Source: Williamsia soli (GTDB lineage: Bacteria; Actinomycetota; Actinomycetes; Mycobacteriales; Mycobacteriaceae). Taken from it: DNA of 64,000 nucleotides. The notes beneath the pieces were generated by a model. The model had not been told where the DNA came from. It was given only the letters and a program-made list of their open reading frames with translations, and ran no database searches. Shown here piece by piece: positions 43,325 to 50,776 of this stretch. A program made the translations under genes and the position numbers. Location: contig NZ_JAFRDR010000009.1 in NCBI RefSeq assembly GCF_017377795.1, positions 124,001 to 188,000 of the forward strand. Reading direction: 5' to 3'. Numbering within the stretch: the stretch's first letter is position 1; every line of letters begins with the position of its first letter.

Positions 43325-44371
43325 TCATCGCTGACAACCCCCGGCGTCGAGGGTTTGTGCGTTGCAGACGGCGAACGAGTGCGGTCCGCTGGTGGTCTTG
43401 AGGCCTGTCATGGTCATCTCGCCGCTGTTCACGGTTCCGGTCACCACGTCGCCAGGCCCCATGACGTATTCCATGGAGCCCGACGACGCGGTCCGGCCCG
43501 TGATAGTCATGTCTACTCTCGAAGGTGAGCCGGTCCAGGTGATCGCGTAGGTCACCGAGTTCATTGCACCGCTGTTCAAGTGGAACTCGCCGGAGCCGCC
43601 GGGGTTCAACGTGACCTTCGCACCCTTGCGCTGCCAGATCCCGGTATGTTCACTGCCTCCGGCTGGTTCCGGCACCCCTGTGTGCGGAACCGCGGGTGCT
43701 GACCGCGCCGATTCGTCGAGGTTGCTTTCCGACAGGGTGAACCCCGTGCCTGCGGTGTCGTCAGAGCATGCGATGGTGGCGGCGTCTATTCCGGTGCAGG
43801 TAATGGATCCGACGCGATTCACCTGGCCCGCAGCGAGAACCGGGAAGTCGTCAGACGGATAGTTCCGCCATGGTTGGCCACCGGTACACAGTGTTCGAAC
43901 CACGGTGCCGCCGGGAGTGATTGCAACCCCGCCCTGTCTGGTCGGCAGGTTCGACGGACAGGGTGCGACTTGCACCCCCGGTCCGGTGTAGTCGAAGGCC
44001 AGGCAGGCAACGGCGGGCGGATCTGGCGATCCGCCCCACGTGCCCGCCGGCTGCGTCCCGATCTCGCAGACCACTTCGCCGTCCGCCGATTGGAAGCTCG
44101 GATTACTGCTGGCCGGAACCGCCGGCGCTGGCGCAGGACTCTGAACGGCCGGGACTGACGTGGTGCCGGCGGTCTCGGTCACCGTCGTGGTCGACGATGC
44201 TGCTGCGTCGGCGGTGTCGTCCGACCGATCGAGGATTATGAACGCGGCAACGGCACCCGTGAGCAGGATCAGAACGATCGCAATGATCGCGAGGATGAGG
44301 ACGGTTCGCGAGTTGGCGGAAGGGCTCCCGTGCGTGTGTCTCGGAGAGGGTTGTCCTGACGGCTTGGTCAT
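43325..44371 (-). CDS. Membrane-anchored secreted protein (module member, intact copy)
   Basis: 348 residues: short cytoplasmic head MTKPSGQPSPRHTHG, one membrane helix (TVLILAIIAIVLILLTGAVAAFIIL), Thr/Ala/Pro linker, then exported domains. The first has QSADGEVVCEIG, VNRVGSITCTGIDAATIACS and AGTGFTLSESNLD, the Cys-rich pattern shared with 8328-9026. The second, from about residue 225 (GIWQRKGAKVTLNPGGSGEFHLNSG), is a beta-sandwich-like C-terminus. A decayed copy of this gene lies at 58620-58984. It lies 36 nt downstream of the membrane protein at 44408-44917 and converges on the lipoprotein gene. Confidence 0.65.
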   Translation of the reverse strand: MTKPSGQPSPRHTHGSPSANSRTVLILAIIAIVLILLTGAVAAFIILDRSDDTADAAASSTTTVTETAGTTSVPAVQSPAPAPAVPASSNPSFQSADGEVVCEIGTQPAGTWGGSPDPPAVACLAFDYTGPGVQVAPCPSNLPTRQGGVAITPGGTVVRTLCTGGQPWRNYPSDDFPVLAAGQVNRVGSITCTGIDAATIACSDDTAGTGFTLSESNLDESARSAPAVPHTGVPEPAGGSEHTGIWQRKGAKVTLNPGGSGEFHLNSGAMNSVTYAITWTGSPSRVDMTITGRTASSGSMEYVMGPGDVVTGTVNSGEMTMTGLKTTSGPHSFAVCNAQTLDAGGCQR

Positions 44372-44407
44372 CGATGAGCGCCAACTATTCCGTTGCGGCG
44401 CTTAGTG

Positions 44408-44917
44408 TCAGGCACGAGGCGGGAAAGATGGCTGCTGCGGAGGCACCCAACCCCCGGTGGGCGGTTCCTGCACCCAGAGCGGCCAACCGGGCGGGGGCTC
44501 CGGCCAGGTGGCGTCAGGTGCCCAGCCCGGACCGGGTGTCCAGCCCGCGGGTGCGGGTGGCCAGTTCGGTGGTGGGTTGAAGCGCATCGCGGGTCCCGGC
44601 GGCGGGCCGGCCTGTGGATACGGCTGCCGTAAACCGGCCAGTGCGCTACGCACTGCGGGTGGCCATCCGGCGTTGGTCTTGCGAGCCCAGAACTCGATGG
44701 CACCGAAGATCAGCGCGAAGATGAACCAAGGCAGTGCTTTTCCGATCTGGCTGCCGAAGTTGTCGGACGATTCGGTGCTCGACTCCCCCGTCGAGTAGTT
44801 GACCGAGTACTCCGTCGACGACTCCACACCTTGAACCACGAAGATGTAGAACACGGGAAGCATGAACAACACCGCCAAAGCTCCCGCAACGTGCTGCGGT
44901 TTGAGCTGAAATCGCAT
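44408..44917 (-). CDS. Membrane protein with Pro/Trp-rich C-terminus (module member 1)
   Basis: 169 residues starting MRFQLKPQHVAGALAVLF. Two membrane segments (GALAVLFMLPVFYIFVVQG and LPWFIFALIFGAIEFWA) flank an external STEYSVNYSTGESS loop. The C-terminus is built of PPNWPPAPAGWTPGPGW-type repeats with paired Pro and Trp. It is closely similar over its full length to the gene at 59017-59514, and the upstream sequence TCTGAGCGTAAAGCGC is also shared. The upstream region carries TCGTACGA (44954-44961). Confidence 0.7.
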   Translation of the reverse strand: MRFQLKPQHVAGALAVLFMLPVFYIFVVQGVESSTEYSVNYSTGESSTESSDNFGSQIGKALPWFIFALIFGAIEFWARKTNAGWPPAVRSALAGLRQPYPQAGPPPGPAMRFNPPPNWPPAPAGWTPGPGWAPDATWPEPPPGWPLWVQEPPTGGWVPPQQPSFPPRA

Positions 44918-44966
44918 GCGTCTGAGCGTAAAGCGCACGTGGTGCGCGGCCAATCGTACGATCAGA

Positions 44967-46067
44967 TCACAGACTATCCTCGCAAGGGCTCCATACCGGT
45001 GCAAAGACGTACCGCAGTTCCTTGAGATATTCGTAATCAGCGCCGATTGGACCGATTGGGTCACCGCGGCACAGCCAGCTGCGGTAGCCCAGCGAGTACG
45101 AGCGCAAGGTTGTAGCCCGGGTCCTCAATTCACCATTCGAGCCGTCTCGGCCATACTCGGCATGACTCCGAGATGCATCGTGCCGCGTCCCATCTGGAGC
45201 TACGTACTCACCTGTAGCCAGCTGAACCAGCCGCGTCTCAGTCGGATTCGGTCCGTTGAAATCAACAACACCCCTCGACTTGACGAACCGTATGTCGTCG
45301 TCGGAACCCTCCATGACGAACCCATGTCCCTGCCGCAGCCCGAGCTCTGGCTCGTCCTCTGCCGCGAAACCGGGCGATCCGTAGAATACGGCGTCATCTA
45401 CCGTGTGAGGACCATCCTGTAGGGCGAGCCCCTGTGTGACGGACCCGTAGGAATGTCCGAATGCAACAATGTGCGGATCATCCTTTGTCGAGGCGACGTC
45501 GAGGGTGCGATAGAACTCGTTGAGGTCATCGGCGCCGTCTTTTGCCCTATCTTGCTGTCCCGCTTCTGTAAATTCGTAGAACGGAGGACGACTGCCGTCG
45601 CCACTCGGCGGTTCGTAGCCCAACCACGATATTGTCGATACGGTGTCGTCTTTTCGTCCATCCAAATCCAATTGTTTCAGTGTTTCTTCGCGCAGAGCTT
45701 CGTGCTTTGCGCCGGTTTCGCCGGCTTGATCTATGGTTGTGGCGTCTCCGGCGGTGATGATGCCTTCGCGAATCGCAGTGAAGATTCGTTTTGCATCCGA
45801 ATCGATGTTCGCTGCCTGTGCGGCAGACGGTTCGACAGCGAGCTGTCGGGCAGCATCGAGTACGGCGGCCTCATCCAGGAGACTATCTGCGGTCAAACGG
45901 TGAAGCTCACGGCCGGCGTTCGCACCTTCACCGAACCAACCCGGAAGCGGACCGGCCACCCGCAGACCGGTCTCGACCTCTGACATCGCTGTTGTGCGTT
46001 TACCGAGCGAATCGGCCAGTGTATCCAATGCGCCTGTATCCCAACGGTCAATCATTGTCAGATCCAC
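44967..46067 (-). CDS. DUF1023-type alpha/beta hydrolase, internally shortened
   Basis: 366 residues. The N-terminal third (DLTMIDRWDTGALDTLADSLGKRTTAM ... ELHRLTADSLLDEAAVLDAARQL) is the helical T7SS-associated domain that precedes DUF1023 hydrolases. The nucleophile elbow GHSYGSVTQGLA and GSPGFAAEDEPELGL confirm the hydrolase family. Compared with typical members of about 500-600 residues, the part that normally includes the substrate-loop VxVLVPG segment is absent; the chain runs straight into DDTVSTISWLGYEPPSG. Half of the oxyanion site is probably missing. Either a minimal variant or an inactive deletion derivative. Confidence 0.7.
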   Translation of the reverse strand: MDLTMIDRWDTGALDTLADSLGKRTTAMSEVETGLRVAGPLPGWFGEGANAGRELHRLTADSLLDEAAVLDAARQLAVEPSAAQAANIDSDAKRIFTAIREGIITAGDATTIDQAGETGAKHEALREETLKQLDLDGRKDDTVSTISWLGYEPPSGDGSRPPFYEFTEAGQQDRAKDGADDLNEFYRTLDVASTKDDPHIVAFGHSYGSVTQGLALQDGPHTVDDAVFYGSPGFAAEDEPELGLRQGHGFVMEGSDDDIRFVKSRGVVDFNGPNPTETRLVQLATGEYVAPDGTRHDASRSHAEYGRDGSNGELRTRATTLRSYSLGYRSWLCRGDPIGPIGADYEYLKELRYVFAPVWSPCEDSL

Positions 46068-46096
46068 TGTTGCCCCCCCGGGACCTAGTCGCCTAC

Positions 46097-46672
46097 TTAG
46101 CTGTCACGCCGGTCTTCTAACCTGCACGGCGTCGTCATCGAAATGAGAGCGGCTTTGCGACTACCGAAGGTCAACGATGCCCCGTCGGCGCCATTGAGCA
46201 TTACATCGTGGTTGTCGGGTTGGTCCTGACGGACTGTCAGTTTCGCTAGCCCACCCTCGGCCGCGATCGTCTGCGCCGCAACCAAGGCCGGCGCCCATTT
46301 ATCTGAAGGAATCGGAACGTCTGAAACCAACATGGTCGTGGAGATCACGAACCCTTCACTGCCCGCCAACTCACCTGGGCATGACATCTTTCCGACACGT
46401 TGCCCCTCTTCCCAGATCAATTCGGGTACCACCTCCGTGACGGCAGCGGCGATCCGCGAGGTGAGGGCCACGTACTGGACGGTGACCTGCTCGAGATTAG
46501 GCAAACTCTCGAGTCGTAGGTTCAGTTCTGCGTTACGGTCTGCGGAAACAGCCGATTCTTTTTCCCCGGTCACCGGCTCCCCCGCAGGACAACCAGCCAG
46601 CGCGAACATCGCAATCAGCAGGACGGCAACCACTCGCGCTCTGCCTGCGCAACGTTTCACCAGTTCCCCCAA
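46097..46672 (-). CDS. LppA-like lipoprotein
   Basis: 191 residues. Signal peptide and lipobox MFALAGC (Cys28), then a secreted domain with KMSCPGELAGSEGFVISTT and TVRQDQPDNHDVMLNGADG, which match mycobacterial LppA-family lipoproteins. It is 29 nt upstream of the DUF1023 gene on the same strand, an arrangement seen elsewhere in this group of bacteria. Function is unknown. Confidence 0.75.
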   Translation of the reverse strand: MGELVKRCAGRARVVAVLLIAMFALAGCPAGEPVTGEKESAVSADRNAELNLRLESLPNLEQVTVQYVALTSRIAAAVTEVVPELIWEEGQRVGKMSCPGELAGSEGFVISTTMLVSDVPIPSDKWAPALVAAQTIAAEGGLAKLTVRQDQPDNHDVMLNGADGASLTFGSRKAALISMTTPCRLEDRRDS

Positions 46673-46701
46673 ACTGTCTTCAGGACGATAACTTATCCAG
46701 G

Positions 46702-46978
46702 AGCCAGTCGGAACTACGCATCGAATGCGCAGATCAGAAGCTGCGATCAGGCTATCGCCGAATGTTCCGGCGGATTCTCGGAACTGGCGAAGTCTGGCTT
46801 CGACGGATTTGTGGACGATCTCGGCTCACGCCGCGCCGCCCTGTTCAGCAAACTCGAATCGATCGAAGACCTCACTCGTTCTGCCGCTAATCGGTACTCC
46901 GCGCAGGACCTCGGCTCGTCCAAATCGATCGAATCTACGACTGCGACTACAACCAATTCGTCACGACTGAATCTCTAA
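46702..46978 (+). pseudogene. 5-prime-truncated ESX/WXG-like gene fragment
   Basis: In one + frame the sequence reads CDQAIAECSGGFSELAKSG, then SRRAALFSKLESIEDLTRSA and ANRYSAQDLGSSKSIE, ending with a TAA at 46976-46978. The helical, charged pattern and a Tyr-containing tail fit the C-terminal half of a small type VII secretion substrate. No start codon with a ribosome-binding site is present upstream, and the frame opens into non-coding sequence near 46700. GC is high at third positions, supporting former coding. The fragment diverges from the LppA/DUF1023 genes. Confidence 0.4.
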
Positions 46979-47167
46979 ACCTAGTCTGCTGCCGAATACA
47001 TCGTCGATGTCACTACTTCCCATCGACGGAATCGCACGCAGAGTTGTCAGGCTCTCACAGGAATTGCGAATGTGATTGGCAGACGACTACGGCCATGCCG
47101 CGATCCGGCAGAAGCGTCCGTCGCGACCCGCTCGAACGAGGTCAGGTGGGTCTGCGATGGAACAAGG

Positions 47168-47431
47168 TCAGAGCTCGTCGACCCCGATCAACCCATCCTG
47201 CAGCGCCCTCGCGAGCAGCGACGCCTTCGTTGCCGCCGGTCGGCCGACCGCGTCATACTTGTCGCGAATCCGGGTGATGTGCGTGCTGACCGTCGCCCCG
47301 CTGATGTACAGAGCGCGGGCGGTGGCTTCTTTCGAGTCGCAAATCAACCAGGTGCGCAGAACTTCGACCTCCCTGGCACTCAGTGTGGGGACGGCCGCGG
47401 GGTCGGCAACAGCTTGGGTCATCGTGTGCAC
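47168..47431 (-). CDS. Solo LuxR-type HTH regulator (paralog B)
   Basis: 87 residues from the GTG at 47431, aligned with the starts of the other two paralogs (VHTMTQ versus MYTM). The HTH is TLSAREVEVLRTWLICDSKEATARALYISGATVSTHITRIRDKYDAVGRP and ends ASLLARALQDGLIGVDEL. There is no receiver domain. The leader at 47437-47460 contains the conserved TCCGATC...TCGTCGACAGCCG block. It lies downstream of the two-component operon on the same strand, with 145 nt between, so it is probably part of the same regulatory circuit. Confidence 0.83.
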   Translation of the reverse strand: MHTMTQAVADPAAVPTLSAREVEVLRTWLICDSKEATARALYISGATVSTHITRIRDKYDAVGRPAATKASLLARALQDGLIGVDEL

Positions 47432-47576
47432 AGTGGTCCGATCGTGTTCGTCGACAGCCGCCAGATCGACTATCGGTCTGATCTCGAAGTTATTGCCATT
47501 TGCCGGCATCCGATAGACGGGCACTCGGGGGCCACCCGAGCTGGGGGCACCGTTAGCGGCGGCAACAAGAAGCAGA

Positions 47577-48611
47577 CTAGTTCTGAACTTCGGCACCCTC
47601 GTGATCGAAAGTGATACGACGCGTTCCGATGCTGTCGTGGATGTAAATCGATGCCAGTGCCGCGCGGCCGGGTGGGAGCACTCGAACACAGACGTCGCCG
47701 TTCTCCGCGGCGCTGAGAGTCTCGGCGATTCTGGCACGAACCGCGCCCTTGACGTCCTCCGGCGTCGCATCCATGCCGCGGTCATCAATGAGAACGACCT
47801 CGACCCCGCGGGTTCTCGCCACCCGGGCTGCGACATCGATGTCTGGGGTGGTCAGCGCGGGCGCCCGAAGCCGGTCACGCAGATTCGCCTCCACCAATTC
47901 GAAGGTCTCGGACTCCTCGGCGGTGAACTGTTCGGCGGTTGCGATGCGTTCCAGCAGAGGACGCGCTACTTCGTCGAGTTGACGCAGCCGAGCGTCGCGC
48001 TCCTCTGCTGCCGCTTGGGCCGCCGACAGCGCCGAGATGCGTGCGGTGGCGGCGTCACGCAGCGCGAAGACCGCTTTTCCGCTGGGGCGCAGTGTGAATG
48101 AGAGCAGCGTGGCCATCGCCAGCGGCCCGCCATCGATGGCGACCATGACCGCGCCGAACACGAATCCCTGGTCTGTCAACGCGCCCCACAGTCCATAGAC
48201 CACAGCCATGGCAAACAGCCCCCACCACGCGCTGATCCACCGCCCCCGCACCGACATGAAACACAGGATCGTGGTGCCGGCTCCGTGGGTCCACGCCTGC
48301 AGCGGAACCTCGAGCGGCACGGGCATGACCCACAGCATCAGGGCCGAGGCGATCGCACCGGCCGAGGCCATGCAGATCGTTGCGGGTACGGGCAGCGGAT
48401 CGCCGGGGACGGTGATGAGTCCGATGGTCCCGGCAGCCAGTACGACGAGCCCAAGCGCGATCGGCCAGAACGTCGTTATCCCCTGCCGTGTTTCGAAAGC
48501 GACGATCGTGATGGCGACGATATACACCGCGACAACACCTTTGGCTGCTGGAGTGTGCATGCCCAGGATCGCCGTGATGTCGCGAGGCGCCTCGCGACTG
48601 GTGGTGGTCAT
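47577..48611 (-). CDS. Polytopic membrane protein, kinase-like partner of the two-component system
   Basis: 344 residues: about six membrane helices in residues 1-180 (for example VVAVYIVAITIVAF, FWPIALGLVVLAAGTIGL, ISAWWGLFAMAVVYGLW), then a coiled-coil-like linker (ALRDAATARISALSAAQAAAEERDARLRQLDEV), then a C-terminal region resembling a divergent histidine-kinase module without the N, G1 and G2 boxes. No phosphoacceptor His is evident. Its ATG overlaps the stop of the kinase gene by 4 nt. It may form heteromers with that kinase as a sensory subunit. Confidence 0.6.
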   Translation of the reverse strand: MTTTSREAPRDITAILGMHTPAAKGVVAVYIVAITIVAFETRQGITTFWPIALGLVVLAAGTIGLITVPGDPLPVPATICMASAGAIASALMLWVMPVPLEVPLQAWTHGAGTTILCFMSVRGRWISAWWGLFAMAVVYGLWGALTDQGFVFGAVMVAIDGGPLAMATLLSFTLRPSGKAVFALRDAATARISALSAAQAAAEERDARLRQLDEVARPLLERIATAEQFTAEESETFELVEANLRDRLRAPALTTPDIDVAARVARTRGVEVVLIDDRGMDATPEDVKGAVRARIAETLSAAENGDVCVRVLPPGRAALASIYIHDSIGTRRITFDHEGAEVQN

Positions 48612-49819
48612 CGGGACCGCGTCCAGGAGATGCCTATCCGGGTTCCGCGTCCGGGGTGGGAGTCGACCGTCGCACTTCCCCCGTCGAGTACGGCGAGACG
48701 CCCCCGGATGCTCACTGCAATTCCCAGGCGCTGCGGTGGCACGCTGCGGGGGTCGAACCCGACACCGTCGTCGAGGACGTCGACGCGAAGCGAGTCGGCC
48801 TCGAGGACGGCCACGACCACTCGGCTGGCGTTGTCGCCGGCGTGGTGGACGCTGTTGCGGACCGCTTCTGAGGTGGCCGCCGCGATAGTGAGAACCACCT
48901 CCAGCGGATACGACTCCGCGTCGTCGGAGCGAGTGACATCCAGGGTCACAGTCGGATCGGCGTCAACGACCGCACCACGCAACTGAGCGACCGTCGCATT
49001 CGCCGACGGGGCATCCTCCCCAGACGGTTGGCCGTCATAGTTGTCCATGTCGGCCATGGTGCGTTCGGCTTGCTGCGCCAACCGCTCGGAGGCGCCCTGG
49101 CGTGAGGCGCCGAGCAAAGTCGACATCACGCCGTCGTGGGTGAGGGCATCGAACCGTGTTCGCTCCAACGCCCTCGCCTGCGTCGCCGCGGCCTGGGCTG
49201 CGGCGGCGTAGGCCGATTCCCTGGTGGCATCGAGGATCCCCGCAGTACGGATACCCATCACCGCCGCGGCGAACGGAATCATGCAGAAGGCGAAGGCCCA
49301 GGCGATCTCTGGCAACACCGGTCCGTTGAACTCCGGCGCCCGCACCTCGTGGTTGATCGTCTGAACGACGACGGTGACGCCCGCGAGATAGGCGAACGCC
49401 CAACGCGCCCGCCACGCAGCCGCCGCGACGATCGCAGGCAGTCCACTGAATTGGGAAAACCACATGCCACGCTCGCTGGCGATCAGTCCGCCATCCCACG
49501 CCAGCGGCCACAACGCCAAGGCGATCACGTATCCGATCGCTACGATCGCCGCCGTTCTCCGCAGGGTCGCAGTGCTGCTCCGGAGGGCGAAAGCCCCCAT
49601 GGCCAGGCCCGTCCCGAAGATCAGAATAAGCGCAGTAATCGTCCACCAGGCGGCCATGACACCCAGTGACTGGCCTATGTTGCCGACGACCAACACCAGA
49701 TAGAACAGGTAGCCGCCGCCCACGAACAGCGAGAACAGCTGAAGGATGCGGTGACCGGCCGGCTGCGCATCGTCGCCGGTCTCGACTACCGACGGAAACG
49801 ACGCGGAAGCGGTAACCAT
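48608..49819 (-). CDS. NarL/DesK-type sensor histidine kinase
   Basis: 403 residues. Five to six membrane helices (up to about residue 195) form the sensor. A linker leads to the phosphoacceptor region LERTRFDALTHDGVMSTLLG (His228), and the HATPase has TSEAVRNSVHHAGD (N box), RVDVLDDGVGFDP (G1) and GRGTRIGISW (G2). The linkage is a single-domain DHp with His next to Asp, as in HisKA_3-type kinases. It overlaps the response regulator gene by 34 nt and the following membrane protein gene by 4 nt, so all three are translated together. Confidence 0.82.
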   Translation of the reverse strand: MVTASASFPSVVETGDDAQPAGHRILQLFSLFVGGGYLFYLVLVVGNIGQSLGVMAAWWTITALILIFGTGLAMGAFALRSSTATLRRTAAIVAIGYVIALALWPLAWDGGLIASERGMWFSQFSGLPAIVAAAAWRARWAFAYLAGVTVVVQTINHEVRAPEFNGPVLPEIAWAFAFCMIPFAAAVMGIRTAGILDATRESAYAAAAQAAATQARALERTRFDALTHDGVMSTLLGASRQGASERLAQQAERTMADMDNYDGQPSGEDAPSANATVAQLRGAVVDADPTVTLDVTRSDDAESYPLEVVLTIAAATSEAVRNSVHHAGDNASRVVVAVLEADSLRVDVLDDGVGFDPRSVPPQRLGIAVSIRGRLAVLDGGSATVDSHPGRGTRIGISWTRSR

Positions 49820-50439
49820 CCGTCCTCAATTGCTCGTTTGTACAGGTCTGTCTTTGTCGGTGCCGGCCTGCCGGCATCGCGGTACTTGCGCCGAATGCGG
49901 TCGACGTAGTCGCTGACAGTATCTGCCGACAAGCCTGTTTCTTTCGCCACCCGCGCGGTCGGTTCGCCTGATGCGTACAACTCCAGCACCTGACGAAGCC
50001 GCGGCGACAGATCGACGAATCCCGGATCGGAATCCAGCGCGGCGGCCCAATCCACCGATGCCACTTGCCGTCCGGAACCGGCGACTCGGATAGCTTCTTG
50101 GATCTCGGCCTTGCGAGCCGATTTCCGGATGACCCCGAGTACACCCGCCGCCGCGGCTTCCCGTACCAGAAAGGGCTCATCGCCCGACGTGTAAACGAGG
50201 GACTCGATCCGCTCCTTGCGCAGTCGCGTCACATTGGAATGCGGCGACGATCCATCCGCCAACCTCAGGTCCAGTACCGCCAGATCCATGCGATCGACCC
50301 TCTGCAACAACTGCTCCACCGTCTCCGCACCCCCGACGAAGGTCATGTTGTCGCCCTCCTCGATGATCGTGCGCAGCCCTTCGACGACCGACTCATGGTC
50401 GTCGATCACACCCACCCGAAGAATTCCACGACCGCTCAC
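49786..50439 (-). CDS. NarL-family response regulator
   Basis: 217 residues. The receiver has RVGVIDDHESVVEGL with the acidic pair Asp13-Asp14, phosphorylation site Asp57 in AVLDLRLADG, and conserved Thr/Ser and Lys positions (LVYTSGDE, GVIRKSARK). The C-terminal LuxR-type HTH is DLSPRLRQVLELYASGEPTARVAKETGLSADTVSDYVDRIRRKYRDAGRP followed by TDLYKRAIEDGWLPLP. The HTH resembles the three solo LuxR paralogs, including the KYRDAGRP turn. It is the first gene of the signalling operon; a dyad at 50498-50518 precedes it. Confidence 0.86.
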   Translation of the reverse strand: MSGRGILRVGVIDDHESVVEGLRTIIEEGDNMTFVGGAETVEQLLQRVDRMDLAVLDLRLADGSSPHSNVTRLRKERIESLVYTSGDEPFLVREAAAAGVLGVIRKSARKAEIQEAIRVAGSGRQVASVDWAAALDSDPGFVDLSPRLRQVLELYASGEPTARVAKETGLSADTVSDYVDRIRRKYRDAGRPAPTKTDLYKRAIEDGWLPLPRRFRR

Positions 50440-50497
50440 CGAGCAAGCCGCCCATCACAATGCATGCGCACATTCTGACCTACAGCCTCAGAAAACG

Positions 50498-50518
50498 CGC
50501 TATTTGGCCGCAATAGCG
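50498..50518. promoter_or_regulatory. Dyad upstream of the response regulator
   Basis: CGCTATT (50498-50504) and AATAGCG (50512-50518) form an inverted repeat with a 7-nt spacer, 59 nt before the response-regulator start. The spacing and size fit a LuxR/NarL-type dimer site, so autoregulation is plausible. Confidence 0.5.
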
Positions 50519-50658
50519 TTCACTGTCCAGGTTTTCACCTGTGCCGGAGGGACTATTACAGGCTCGCACGATCTCTCGTCGCGTTGTGTAATGCGAACAT
50601 ATGGAACTCGAAGCCCGCTACTCACGTGCTCGGGGGCCGAACTCAGTGACGCCGGACC

Positions 50659-50704
50659 ATTCGTATGTTCGTACTACACAAAGCCATACGTTCGGAGTAC
50701 GAAT
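50659..50704. promoter_or_regulatory. TTCGTAC direct/inverted repeat cluster before the DUF4190 protein
   Basis: Within 46 nt, ATTCGTATGTTCGTAC (50659-50674) has two TTCGTA units at 8-nt spacing, and GTACGAAT (50697-50704) supplies the inverse; ATTCGTA and TACGAAT are perfect mirror arms. CATACGTTCGG lies between. This is the densest copy of the motif in the window and sits 73 nt before the ATG of the gene at 50777. The 337-bp gap 50440-50776 holds no gene. Confidence 0.55.
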
Positions 50705-50776
50705 AGCCGTGGCCTTCTCTGAGACCATGCAACCACCGGCGCCGTGCCGGATTGTGGCTCAGCTCAGGTAGGTGCG

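Noticed and set aside
46725-46970. Intact 81-codon plus-strand gene
   Set aside because: That frame has no recognisable pattern; the neighbouring frame ending at 46978 has helical ESX-like sequence and better codon use, but no start, so only a remnant is reported.
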